Shown: positions 25,128 to 33,354 of the stretch, piece by piece
Layout: each line of letters opens with the position of its first letter
Position numbering within the stretch: the first letter of the stretch is position 1
NCBI GenBank assembly: GCA_958296225.1
Contig: OY282456.1
Location: 248,001 to 312,000 of the forward strand
DNA from: an uncultured Dehalococcoidia bacterium
GTDB taxonomy: Bacteria; Chloroflexota; Dehalococcoidia; Lucifugimonadales; UBA3495
Reading direction: 5' to 3'
DNA: 64,000 bases
Translations under genes and position numbers: made by a program
Notes under the pieces: generated by a model
What the model was told of the DNA's origin: nothing
Database searches by the model: none
Seen by the model: only the letters and a program-made list of their open reading frames with translations

Positions 25128-25967
25128 ATGACTAGCGCAACTCCAAACCCCAAGGCTATTCTGCTGCTGGGCGACTGCCGCCAGGAGCTGGCGCAAGTCG
25201 CCACGGAGTCGGTCGACCTCATCGTAACCTCGCCGCCCTACGCCAATCAGCGGGCAGCCACCTATGGCGGCGTCAAGCCTGCTGATTATGTCGCTTGGTT
25301 CCTGCCGGCCACCGACGAAATGCAGCGTGTACTCAAACCGACTGGCACCTTCATCCTGAACATCAAGGAGCCGGCAGTGAACGGCGAGCGGCATACCCTG
25401 GTCATCGAGCTGATACTGGAAATGCGAAAGCGGGGCTGGCTCTGGACAGAGGAATTTGTCTGGCACAAGAAAAACTGCTATCCGGGCAAATGGCCCAACC
25501 GCTTCCGGGATGCCTGGGAACGCTTGCTGCAATTCAACAAGCAGCGCAAGTTCAAGATGAACCAGCAGGCCGTAATGGTGCCCGTCGGAGACTGGTACGA
25601 AAACCGGATGCGCAACCTCAGCGAAACCGACCGGGTTCGTGACGAATCCAAAGTAGGCAGCGGGTTCGGCAAAAAGGTTGAGAACTGGCTGGGCCGCGAT
25701 ATGGTGTACCCCACCAATGTACTGCACGGCGCTACCGAGTGCGGCAACCGCAGCCACAGCGCAGTGTTTCCGTACTGGCTGCCGGAGTGGTTCATTGACC
25801 TGTTCACCGACCCCGGCGATACGGTGCTTGACCCGTTCATCGGCTCCGGCACTACGGCCTTTGCCGCGTTGGATAAAGGGCGGAACGTCATCGGCATCGA
25901 AATGCACGAGCCTTATTATGACGAACTCAAGCAGCGGTTGGCACAAGATTTGAGATTGGCACTATGA
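25128..25967 (+). CDS. Site-specific DNA methyltransferase, probably N4-cytosine
   Basis: 279 residues, beta-class motif order. Motif IV is LIVTSPPYANQRA (SPPY, favouring N4-cytosine), preceded by a motif-X-like LLGDCRQEL. The SAM site is at the C-terminus: TVLDPFIGSGTTAFAALDKG, about 230-250. The middle region is the target-recognition domain. It overlaps the start of the endonuclease gene by four bases (ATGA). Confidence 0.93.
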   Translation: MTSATPNPKAILLLGDCRQELAQVATESVDLIVTSPPYANQRAATYGGVKPADYVAWFLPATDEMQRVLKPTGTFILNIKEPAVNGERHTLVIELILEMRKRGWLWTEEFVWHKKNCYPGKWPNRFRDAWERLLQFNKQRKFKMNQQAVMVPVGDWYENRMRNLSETDRVRDESKVGSGFGKKVENWLGRDMVYPTNVLHGATECGNRSHSAVFPYWLPEWFIDLFTDPGDTVLDPFIGSGTTAFAALDKGRNVIGIEMHEPYYDELKQRLAQDLRLAL

Positions 25968-26704
25968 CAACCATCGCAGACGAGCAGATTGTAGAATATG
26001 TAGCGGCCCACATCGGCACATTTCACGATAAGCGGCTGGAGGCGTTGAACAAGCTTCGCCTTTCCAATCTGCTGCGTCGGAAGAATCCGTACCTGTTTCG
26101 GAGCAAGAACTTGGTTGCGGTCTCCGATTTAGTCAAATCGCTACTGGACGCTCATTTGAGTTCCCAGGAAGAAACGCTGTTTGGCGACTTCCTTGAGGGG
26201 CTGGCGATTTACGTCGCGGAGCAAGTTCACAACGGACTGAAATCCAGCGCAACCGGGATTGACCTGGAATTTGTCAAAGACGGAGCAAGATACATAGTCT
26301 CCATCAAATCCGGCCCGAATTGGGGCAATAGTTCTCAAGTTGCCAGGATGAAAGACAATTTCAACACCGCCGCTCGCATTATCCGACAGGGCAATATCGC
26401 TACAAACGTTATCGCTGTGAACGGCTGCTGCTATGGACGAGATGCCAAGCCGGATAAAGGCGGCTATTTCAAGTATTGCGGGCAAGATTTCTGGGAACTG
26501 ATTTCCAACGACAGCGACTTTTACACCCGTATCATCGACCCGTTGGGGCATAACGCCAAGCGGCGCAACGACGATTTTGCGGAGAATTACGGGGCAGTTA
26601 TCAACCGACTGTCGCGAGAGTTTTCGGAACAGTTTTGCGACCGAAGCGGCGTGATAGATTGGAACAAGCTGGTAGCGTTCAGTTCCGCCAAAAGGCTGTC
26701 TTGA
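25964..26704 (+). CDS. PmeII-family type II restriction endonuclease
   Basis: 246 residues. The N-terminal half has the family pattern LRRKNPYLFRSKNL, LVKSLLDAHLSSQEETLFGD and FLEGLAIYVAEQVHNG. A PD-(D/E)xK-like core follows, with GIDLEFVKDGARYIVSIKSG (D, then I-x-S-I-K). It is coupled to the methyltransferase by ATGA. The reading frame is intact, so this R-M system looks functional, in contrast to the pair at 15833-17118. Confidence 0.85.
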   Translation: MTTIADEQIVEYVAAHIGTFHDKRLEALNKLRLSNLLRRKNPYLFRSKNLVAVSDLVKSLLDAHLSSQEETLFGDFLEGLAIYVAEQVHNGLKSSATGIDLEFVKDGARYIVSIKSGPNWGNSSQVARMKDNFNTAARIIRQGNIATNVIAVNGCCYGRDAKPDKGGYFKYCGQDFWELISNDSDFYTRIIDPLGHNAKRRNDDFAENYGAVINRLSREFSEQFCDRSGVIDWNKLVAFSSAKRLS

Positions 26705-26708
26705 GACT

Positions 26709-27140
26709 ATGCAACGCCCCCTCCCCCCGGACGCCATCGCCCGCCTCCATACCGTCGCCGCGGTGTGCGACGTGTTGCGCGGCTGGGGCCGGCCCGACCT
26801 GGCCGACCGCATCGCCTATTTCGCCTCCGATGCAGACCTGGACGACGGCGATGTTCCCGCCACGCTGGCCAGCGCCCTGGGCTTTCTGGCCTTTTTCGGC
26901 GCGGTGGAATCAGAGGGAAAGGTGGAACTGGGCTGTTCTCCGGAAGGCTGGATTTGCGCCGAGTGGGATTTTCCCGATAGCAGAGACGCCGGGTTGTGGT
27001 TCCTGGACTCACAGCGGGTTATGTTCAGCGCCACCAATCGCGATGGTAAGTTTATTGACATCCGCGGCGGTGATAAGATTACCACACGGTTGGTCATCCT
27101 GCGCCGGCTGGCCGCCGAGGGTCTGTTCGTATGCCGGTAG
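26709..27140 (+). CDS. Unknown protein A1 of a tandem two-gene cassette
   Basis: 143 residues, no family recognised. N-terminal block AIARLHTVAAVCDVLRGWGR, DLADRIAYFASDADLDDGD and ALGFLAFFGAVES suggests a small alpha-helical domain. The C-terminal half is beta-rich (GKVELGCSPEGWICAEW; LWFLDSQRVMF). It starts four bases after the endonuclease stop and overlaps B1 by 10 bp, so R-M and cassette form one transcription unit. The first 180 bp are nearly identical to A2. Confidence 0.75.
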   Translation: MQRPLPPDAIARLHTVAAVCDVLRGWGRPDLADRIAYFASDADLDDGDVPATLASALGFLAFFGAVESEGKVELGCSPEGWICAEWDFPDSRDAGLWFLDSQRVMFSATNRDGKFIDIRGGDKITTRLVILRRLAAEGLFVCR

Positions 27141-27568
27141 CCATATCCCAACGACACGAACTGCCCGGCCATCACCATGTAGCGCGATTTTGCCGGCCCC
27201 GGGCCATCCGTTCCGACGGGAGACCCTTGCGGGACGCTTTTCTAATCCGGCCCCACGAGGAATACCTGTCAACCAATTGGCTAGAGCACTTTCACCATTC
27301 CGACCGGCCCCGACAAATTGCGGGAGTTCGCCAGGCTCTTGGCGACAAAGGTTTTAATGTCAGGCCCAACGGAGCATTTGCCGTACTGAATGTCGGGGGT
27401 ACTGTAGATTCAATCCGGCAAACCGGAAACTTGGCGGTCAGATTCGTGGCTTTGGGTGAAGCTCGCGACCCATCGCACACCGGCATATTCGGCTACACCC
27501 CGGAGGATACCGACACGGCAGCGGCGCTAGCGCGATTAGTAGGAGAAATGTACCCGGCTACAGGATAG
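27131..27568 (+). CDS. Unknown protein B1 of a tandem two-gene cassette
   Basis: 145 residues, no family recognised. Conserved between both B copies: HHVARxCR near residue 15, EEYLSTNWLEHFH (about 43-55), DRPxQIAGV, FAVLNxG and FVALGEAxDPSHTGIxGYT (about 107-125). The conserved His, Glu and Asp residues are reminiscent of an enzyme, but that is inference. It overlaps A1 by 10 bp (translational coupling) and ends six bases before A2. Confidence 0.75.
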   Translation: MPVAISQRHELPGHHHVARFCRPRAIRSDGRPLRDAFLIRPHEEYLSTNWLEHFHHSDRPRQIAGVRQALGDKGFNVRPNGAFAVLNVGGTVDSIRQTGNLAVRFVALGEARDPSHTGIFGYTPEDTDTAAALARLVGEMYPATG

Positions 27569-27574
27569 TCAACT

Positions 27575-28063
27575 ATGCTCGCCACCACCCGCCCCCTCCC
27601 CTCGGACGCCATCGCCCGCCTTCATACCGTCGCCGCGGTGTGCGACGTGCTGCGCGGCTGGGGCCGGCCCGACCTGGCCGACCGCATCGCCTATTTCGCC
27701 TCCGATGCAGACCTGGACGACGGCGATGTTCCCGTTACGTTGGCCAGCGCCCTGGGCTTTCTGGCCTTTTTCGGCGCGGTGGAATCGGCGGAGGGCAAGG
27801 TGGATTTGGGCTGTTCACCGGAGGGGTGGCTTTGCACCGACTGGCGTTTTCCCGACAACCGGATTGTTGCCCTGTGGTTCCTGGACCGCGACCGGGTTAT
27901 GTACGCTGCTCGCAAAGCTGACGGCTATTTCGCCAACATTAATAACGGCAGCGAGATTGGCAGCCGCTTGCTGATTACGGAAAAACTGGTGGGTATGGCA
28001 GAATGGTTCAGATGGTTCAGGAAAACTCCGGTCGCCGCGAGCTCGAACCCACGCACCATGTAG
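27575..28063 (+). CDS. Unknown protein A2, paralogue of A1
   Basis: 162 residues. Residues from DAIARLHTVAAVCDVLRGWG to about FFGAVES are almost identical to A1, at nucleotide level as well. From there the copies diverge (CSPEGWLCTDWRFPDN vs CSPEGWICAEWDFPDS), and A2 has an extra 19-residue tail that overlaps B2. The contrast between a near-identical 5' part and diverged 3' part suggests recent gene conversion or strong constraint on the N-terminal domain. Confidence 0.75.
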   Translation: MLATTRPLPSDAIARLHTVAAVCDVLRGWGRPDLADRIAYFASDADLDDGDVPVTLASALGFLAFFGAVESAEGKVDLGCSPEGWLCTDWRFPDNRIVALWFLDRDRVMYAARKADGYFANINNGSEIGSRLLITEKLVGMAEWFRWFRKTPVAASSNPRTM

Positions 28064-28455
28064 CGAGGCACTGCCGGCGCCGCGACATCAGAGGCGATGG
28101 CCGGGTATCGCCGGCTGCGTTCGCACTCCGGGCCGGAGAAGAATACCTGTCCACCAACTGGCTGGAGCATTTTCACGATACCGACCGCCCATCCCAAATT
28201 GCCGGCGTGCAACGGGCGCTGACCGATAAGGGATTCCGGGTCAGACGCTCAGCATCGTTTGCCGTCTTGAATGCTGGCGTCTCCATTGCCATGTGTCAAG
28301 ACAACTTGAACCTGGAGATTCAGTTTGTGGCCCTGGGCGAAGCGCACGACCCATCGCACACCGGAATATATGGCTATACTGCGCACAACGCCGCCGTTGC
28401 CACGCTGCTGGCAACGCTGGTTAACCCGGACGAAGTTTATCCCGCGGATGACTGA
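28012..28455 (+). CDS. Unknown protein B2, paralogue of B1
   Basis: 147 residues. Aligns along its full length with B1 (HHVARHCRRRDIRGDG; EEYLSTNWLEHFHDTDRPSQ; FVALGEAHDPSHTGIYGYT). ATG 28012 was chosen from the alignment; an ATG at 28003 is also in frame. It overlaps A2 by about 50 bp. Divergence from B1 outside the conserved blocks is high, so the cassette duplication itself is not recent. Confidence 0.75.
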   Translation: MVQENSGRRELEPTHHVARHCRRRDIRGDGRVSPAAFALRAGEEYLSTNWLEHFHDTDRPSQIAGVQRALTDKGFRVRRSASFAVLNAGVSIAMCQDNLNLEIQFVALGEAHDPSHTGIYGYTAHNAAVATLLATLVNPDEVYPADD

Positions 28456-28480
28456 GCACCCCACCGCAAGGACTCGCATT

Positions 28481-29488
28481 ATGAAATACCGCCAACTCCC
28501 CCGCACCGACCTCCTCCTCTCCGAAGTAGGCTTCGGCGTCTGGACGGTGGCCACCAACTGGTGGGGCCGCATTCCCGAAGAAACCCGCCGCCAGCTGCTG
28601 GAAGAGGCGCTGGAACTCGGCATCAACTTCTTTGACACCGCCGACACTTACGGCGACGGCTACGGCGAGGAGGTTCTCGCCAAGTTTATGGGCCACCGCC
28701 GCCACGACATGATTATCGCCACCAAGTTCGGCTACGACATCTACGACCAGACTACGCCCCGCGTCGGCCACCAGGAAAGGCCGCAGAAGTTCGAGACGGA
28801 GTTCATTCGTTTTGCCTGCGAGCAGTCGCTGCGCCGCCTGAACACCGACTACATCGACCTGTACCAGCTCCACAACCCCCGCATCGCCGCCATCGAGGAC
28901 GACGACGTTTTCGAGGTGCTGGAAGCCCTGAAGTACGAAGGCAAAATCCGTTACTACGGCTCCGCCCTCGGCCCCGACATCGGCTGGTTCGAGGAAGGCC
29001 AGGCCAGCATGGAAGAGCGTCAGGTCAGCAGCATCCAGATTATCTACAGCATCCTGGAGCAGGACCCGGCCAAAGACTTCTTTCCCATCGCTGCCAAAGA
29101 GGAGGTGGGCCTGCTGTCCCGCGTGCCCCACGCCTCCGAGGCCCTCACCGGGCGGTACGACGCGCCGCCCGAATTCGACGAATCCGACCACCGCTCCTAC
29201 CGCCGGCACCAGTGGCTCAGCGAAGCGCTGGTCAAGGTTGACCAGGTTAAGTTCCTGGCCGGCGAAGAGGTGGGCCGCACCATGAGCCAGGCCGCCATCC
29301 AGTTCGTGCTGCACCAGCCCACCATCACCACCGTTCTGCCCAACTTCACCACGCTGGCGGAGCTGAAAGAGTATTCCGACGCGGTGGAGACGCCGCCGCT
29401 GACCGAGGGCGACCAGGCGATTATCGACGACCTCTGGGCTAACAACTTTTACATTGCAGAGCCGGAGCCGGAATTTCGGGAAGTCTGA
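28481..29488 (+). CDS. Aldo/keto reductase
   Basis: 335 residues. Catalytic tetrad visible: INFFDTADTYGDGYGEE (Asp, Tyr), MIIATKFGYD (Lys) and IDLYQLHNPR (His). C-terminal cofactor loop region PTITTVLPNFTTLAELKEYS is degenerate relative to the NADPH-binding IPG motif. It reduces aldehydes or ketones with NAD(P)H. ATG 28481 has GGA upstream; it starts 25 bp after B2, so weak read-through is possible, but the function looks unrelated. Confidence 0.92.
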   Translation: MKYRQLPRTDLLLSEVGFGVWTVATNWWGRIPEETRRQLLEEALELGINFFDTADTYGDGYGEEVLAKFMGHRRHDMIIATKFGYDIYDQTTPRVGHQERPQKFETEFIRFACEQSLRRLNTDYIDLYQLHNPRIAAIEDDDVFEVLEALKYEGKIRYYGSALGPDIGWFEEGQASMEERQVSSIQIIYSILEQDPAKDFFPIAAKEEVGLLSRVPHASEALTGRYDAPPEFDESDHRSYRRHQWLSEALVKVDQVKFLAGEEVGRTMSQAAIQFVLHQPTITTVLPNFTTLAELKEYSDAVETPPLTEGDQAIIDDLWANNFYIAEPEPEFREV

Positions 29489-29498
29489 CCAACAGCCG

Positions 29499-29522
29499 CC
29501 ATTCCGGCGCAAGCCGGAATGG
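29499..29522. repeat. Palindrome CCATTCCGGC-gcaa-GCCGGAATGG
   Basis: A 10-bp perfect stem with a 4-base loop, 11 bp after the aldo/keto reductase stop. Same family as 12638-12663. It could terminate transcription, but no T tract is present. Confidence 0.65.
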
Positions 29523-29624
29523 CGGTAGGACGGCGGCGCAACGCGCCGGCGTTTGACACTGCTAGGGGCTAGTGATAACTTTCACACAGCCCTATTCCGT
29601 GTTGCCACGGGGAGAAAACTCCTG

Positions 29625-30425
29625 ATGCCCGTAAACATTTGCGTGCTGGCCAAGCAGGTCGTTGACCCGGAAATGCCCGCCGCCGCTTTCCGCATTGACC
29701 CCGATGCCCGGCTGGTTGTACCGCCGCCGAATATCCCTCCGGTCGTCAACGGGTTCGACGAGAACGCCGTCGAAGCCGCCCTCCAAATCAAAGACGCGCA
29801 GGGCGCAAACATCACCGTCATCTCTTCCGGCACCACCTTTGCGCTGGACGTGATGAAAAAGCCCCTGTCCATGGGCGCCGACGAACTGGTGCTGCTCCAG
29901 GACGACGCCTTTGCCAACTCGGTGGATTCCTTTTTCACCGTGCAGTTGCTCACCGCCGCCATCAACAAGCTGGGCGGCTTTGACCTCATCATCTGCGGCC
30001 GGCAGGCTTCCGATTGGGACAACGCGCAGGTGCCCCTGGGCGTCGCCGAAACCCTGGGCCTGGCCTGCATCACCCTGGGCAAGAAGGTGGACGTGCAGGA
30101 CAGCAAGGTCGTCGTTGAGCGGCTGGCACCCGACGGCTACGAAGTCGTCGAGGCCGACCTGCCCGCCCTGGTAACCGTCAGCAACGAGCTGGGCCAGCCC
30201 CGCTATCCCACCCTGCGCGGCATCATGGCCGCCACCCGCAAACGCCCCACCGTCTGGACCACCGGCGACCTGGCCCTGGACGACGACCAGCTGGAGCCGC
30301 GCCTGACCCTCCACAACCTGTTCGTCCCCCAGCGGGACCAGGACTGCGAGATTATCGCCGGCGACGACGACGTTGACGCCGCCCGCAAACTGGCCCTGAA
30401 ACTGCGGGAAGACCGCCTCATCTAG
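29625..30425 (+). CDS. etfB: Electron transfer flavoprotein beta subunit
   Basis: 266 residues. ETF-beta features: VNICVLAKQVVDPEMP at the start, NGFDENAVEAALQIKD, MGADELVLLQDDAF, GRQASDWDNAQVPLGVAE and the recognition-type TVSNELGQPRYPTLRGIMAA. It binds AMP and forms a heterodimer with EtfA to carry electrons from acyl-CoA and related dehydrogenases to the quinone pool. ATG 29625 with GGGGAG upstream. etfA follows after 32 bp. Confidence 0.95.
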   Translation: MPVNICVLAKQVVDPEMPAAAFRIDPDARLVVPPPNIPPVVNGFDENAVEAALQIKDAQGANITVISSGTTFALDVMKKPLSMGADELVLLQDDAFANSVDSFFTVQLLTAAINKLGGFDLIICGRQASDWDNAQVPLGVAETLGLACITLGKKVDVQDSKVVVERLAPDGYEVVEADLPALVTVSNELGQPRYPTLRGIMAATRKRPTVWTTGDLALDDDQLEPRLTLHNLFVPQRDQDCEIIAGDDDVDAARKLALKLREDRLI

Positions 30426-30457
30426 CCCCTTACCCACATTTGACCACGGAGACTCCA

Positions 30458-31456
30458 ATGGCAGACGCAACCGGCATCCTCGTTTTTGGCGACGCTCCCG
30501 AAGGCCAGCTCGCCGCCACCGCCCAGGAACTCCTGGCCGCCGGCCGCGCGCTGGCCGACACGTTGGGCCAGGAACTGGCCATCGGACTCATCGGCGCCGA
30601 CCTGGCCGACGCCCCGCAGCAGGCCATCGCCCACGGCGCCGATAAAGCCTACGCCGTAACCAATCCCGCCCTGGCCGGCTACCACCCCGACCTGTACCTG
30701 GCCGCGATGCAATCCCTGGCTGTCGAGGCCAATCCGGGCATCATCCTCATCGCCCGCAACAACGAAGGCCGCGAACTGGCGCCGCGAATGGCATTCCGCC
30801 TCGGCGTCGGGCTGGCGCAAGACTGCCTGGAAGTGTCGGCCGACGCCAGCACCGGCCGGCTCCTGGCCAACCGCCCGGTGTACGGCGGCAGCGCCATCGC
30901 CGTAATCGGCTGCACCCAGACCCCGCAGATTGCCGCCATCCGCCCCAAGACCTATGAACCGCTGGACGCCGATACTTCCCGCAGCGGCCAGGTAGTCGCC
31001 TTTCCGGTGGAGATTGACCCCTCCGCCGCCAAAACCCGCGTCGTTGATGTCGTGAAAGAGGAAGCCGAAGGCATCAAGCTGGAAGACGCCCGCATCGTGG
31101 TATCCGGCGGGCGTGGCCTGGGCGGCCCTGAACCCTTCGCCCAGTTGGAAGAACTGGCCCACCTGCTGGGCGGCGCCGTGGGCGCATCCCGCGCCGCCGT
31201 GGACTCCGGCTGGGTGCCGGCCAGCTACCAGGTAGGGCTGACCGGCAAGACCATCACCCCCGACCTCTACATCACCGTCGCCATCTCCGGCGCCAGCCAG
31301 CACATGGCCGGCTGCAGCGGCTCCAAAGCCATCGTCGCCATCAACCGCGACGCCGACGCCAACATTTTCAAAGAAGCCCGCTACGGCGTGGTGGGCAACT
31401 GGGAAACCGTAATCCCGGCGCTAACGGAAACGGTGCGGGAGCTGACGCAGTCGTAA
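30458..31456 (+). CDS. etfA: Electron transfer flavoprotein alpha subunit
   Basis: 332 residues. The C-terminal FAD domain is complete: [59 protein letters not shown] and [11 protein letters not shown]. The N-terminal domain is typical of the alpha subunit. ATG 30458 follows GGAG. No ETF:quinone oxidoreductase is in the window; the crotonase at 9149 and the oxidases near 60 kb could feed CoA or amine metabolism, but a direct link cannot be shown. Confidence 0.95.
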   Translation: MADATGILVFGDAPEGQLAATAQELLAAGRALADTLGQELAIGLIGADLADAPQQAIAHGADKAYAVTNPALAGYHPDLYLAAMQSLAVEANPGIILIARNNEGRELAPRMAFRLGVGLAQDCLEVSADASTGRLLANRPVYGGSAIAVIGCTQTPQIAAIRPKTYEPLDADTSRSGQVVAFPVEIDPSAAKTRVVDVVKEEAEGIKLEDARIVVSGGRGLGGPEPFAQLEELAHLLGGAVGASRAAVDSGWVPASYQVGLTGKTITPDLYITVAISGASQHMAGCSGSKAIVAINRDADANIFKEARYGVVGNWETVIPALTETVRELTQS

Positions 31457-31490
31457 GCGGTTGGCCCGGCGAGCACCGCAAGACGCCAGC

Positions 31491-31970
31491 ATGAACCCCA
31501 AGGCTACGGTTGGCAAATCCCGGTGGCGTCACTGGGAAATCGCTCTCATTGTCGCATCAATCATAGTTGCGGTGGCTTTCGCGTCTGTTATGGTTATAAT
31601 AGCCGCAATAAGGCCACTGTCGGCACTTGAAGCTACGCTGTTCCAAGTGATTGCGTTGGGCGCAGGTTTGGGAGGTGGGCTGTTCGGTTCCTACAGGTTC
31701 GGTCAGAAATCTGCTGCCAACAGACTGTATGCCCGTTCCGCACTGCGCAGCGTTTTGGTGCTTTATAACGGTATCGCACGGTTGTACCAATCAATTGAAA
31801 TCCTCAAGGCCGGGAAATCAGATGAGCGGCTTGACCTGTTGCAATTGCAAATTGAGGACCAGATGGAAGTTGCCAATGCTGCGATTAACGACTGGCGAGA
31901 TGTGATTACGGACGGCTTTGAAGACGTTGATGATATGCTTGAGCAGCTTGAACCCGGCGGGAGGAGCTAG
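31491..31970 (+). CDS. Two-segment membrane protein with soluble C-terminus, unknown
   Basis: 159 residues. Two membrane helices (about 15-42 and 48-66, the second Gly-rich: ALGAGLGGGLFGSYRFG). The cytoplasmic C-terminus is helical and acidic (LQLQIEDQMEVANAAINDW; GFEDVDDMLEQLEP). ATG 31491 has no strong Shine-Dalgarno. The next gene starts three bases after the stop, so the pair is one unit. Lower GC than neighbours (about 52 percent by eye), suggestive of transfer. Confidence 0.7.
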   Translation: MNPKATVGKSRWRHWEIALIVASIIVAVAFASVMVIIAAIRPLSALEATLFQVIALGAGLGGGLFGSYRFGQKSAANRLYARSALRSVLVLYNGIARLYQSIEILKAGKSDERLDLLQLQIEDQMEVANAAINDWRDVITDGFEDVDDMLEQLEPGGRS

Positions 31971-31973
31971 AAA

Positions 31974-32393
31974 ATGGCGACCCAAATTGAACCGATCCGC
32001 GGGAAAATTGCGAAGGTTATTTCCAGCCGCGAGGTCGCCTTGAATATTGGAAAGGATTGCAATGTTCAGGTTGGTATGCTTTTCGACATCGTGGTTCCCG
32101 GAAACCTTGAAATCAGAGACCCGGAAACTCTTGAGGTGCTGGGCAGTGTACAACCCAGGTCAAAAGCGCGGGTAAAGGTGGTCAGTGTAGAGGATAAATT
32201 TGCAGTGGCCGCCACATATCGCAAGGAGTATGTCGGAGGTCCCTACCGGCTACTTGGGGACGTGAGGCTCGGAGGGGATGTACGAATCGAAACGTTGAGG
32301 ACGCGCGAGGCTTTAGACGAAGCTTTTAGCGAAAAGGAGAGGTATGTCGCCACCGGAGACCCGGTAGTGCAGGTTATCGATGCCGACAAATAG
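31974..32393 (+). CDS. Unknown 139-residue beta-rich protein paired with the membrane protein
   Basis: Sequence is beta-barrel-like, RGKIAKVISSREVALNIGKD, VGMLFDIVVPG, EVLGSVQPRSKARVKVVSVE and KFAVAATYR, resembling the C-terminal barrel of FlgT-like proteins in its G-x-V/V-A-x-N-x-G pattern. GGGAGGAG precedes ATG 31974. Lower GC than neighbours, like its partner. Function unknown. Confidence 0.7.
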   Translation: MATQIEPIRGKIAKVISSREVALNIGKDCNVQVGMLFDIVVPGNLEIRDPETLEVLGSVQPRSKARVKVVSVEDKFAVAATYRKEYVGGPYRLLGDVRLGGDVRIETLRTREALDEAFSEKERYVATGDPVVQVIDADK

Positions 32394-32453
32394 CCGACCA
32401 GCAGCTTACATGGCAAGTGATAGTATCATCCGAACTTGTTGGCATCGCTCAGT

Positions 32454-33296
32454 CTACCCCAAAACCACATTATCAATCAGCCGCACCGCCCCCACCCGCG
32501 CCGCTGCTGCTACCATTACCCGCCGCCCGCCGGTCACCGTATCCACCGCCGCCATCGTATCGCCATCCACCACGCTAACGTAGTCCACCGACTCCACCAG
32601 CGGCTCCCCCTGCAAAACCGCCAGCGCCGCCGCCCGCAGCCGTTCCGCGTCCCGCTCGCCGGCTTGCCATTGAGATTCCGCCGCCCGCAGCGCCCGGTAC
32701 ACTACCGGCGCGGCCATCCGTTCCTCCGGCGTCAGGTAAGCGTTGCGGCTGCTCAACGCCAGCCCGTCGGCCTCCCGCACTGTCGGCATTGTCACCACTT
32801 CAACCCCCAGGTTCAGGTCGGCGGTCATCTTGCGGATGACGGCCACTTGCTGCCCGTCCTTCTGCCCGAAATACGCCCGGTCGGGCCGCACGATGCCGAA
32901 CAGCTTGGCTACCACCGTGGCCACGCCGCGAAAGTGGCCGGGACGTGCCGCTCCCTCCATCCCTTCCGCTGCGGCTCCCGGCTCAATCCAGGTATCAAAC
33001 CCGGCGGGATATATTTCCTCCGGCGGCGGCGCCAAGACCAAATCGGCCCCTTGCGCCGCCAGCAGCTCTAAATCCCGCACCAAGCGGCGCGGGTAGCTGC
33101 CAAAATCCTCGTGCGGCCCGAACTGTGTGGGATTGACGAATAGCGACGCCGCCATCGTAGCGTTATCGGCCCGCGCCCGCCGGGTCAAAGAGAGGTGCCC
33201 ATCGTGCAGCGCCCCCATCGTGGGGACGAGGCCGAGGGGACGCTCCGCCGCCCGGCACAACGCCGCCATCTCAAAACAAGTCTCAATAACTTTCAT
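32454..33296 (-). CDS. panC: Pantothenate synthetase
   Basis: 280 residues. ATP-dependent condensation of pantoate with beta-alanine. Signature motifs: LVPTMGALHDGHLSLTRRA (HxGH-type), FVNPTQFGPHEDF, GHFRGVATVVAKLFGIVRP, YFGQKDGQQVAVIRKMTADL and LALSSRNAYLTPEER. Full length. No panB or panD adjacent. Confidence 0.96.
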   Translation of the reverse strand: MKVIETCFEMAALCRAAERPLGLVPTMGALHDGHLSLTRRARADNATMAASLFVNPTQFGPHEDFGSYPRRLVRDLELLAAQGADLVLAPPPEEIYPAGFDTWIEPGAAAEGMEGAARPGHFRGVATVVAKLFGIVRPDRAYFGQKDGQQVAVIRKMTADLNLGVEVVTMPTVREADGLALSSRNAYLTPEERMAAPVVYRALRAAESQWQAGERDAERLRAAALAVLQGEPLVESVDYVSVVDGDTMAAVDTVTGGRRVMVAAAARVGAVRLIDNVVLG

Positions 33297-33314
33297 AGCA
33301 GCACGTCCCGGCTA

Positions 33315-33337
33315 GAATCCTGTAAATCCTGTCCATC
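33315..33337. repeat. Dispersed intergenic repeat unit AATCCTGT(AA/CC)ATC
   Basis: GAATCCTGTAAATCCTGTCCATC contains two tandem units. Single copies lie in other gaps at about 2330-2345, 24086-24100 and 63985-63999. All are between genes. The unit resembles an 11-nt repeat seen in many environmental genomes; function unknown. Confidence 0.5.
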
Positions 33338-33354
33338 CCGGTAAAAAGCAAAAC

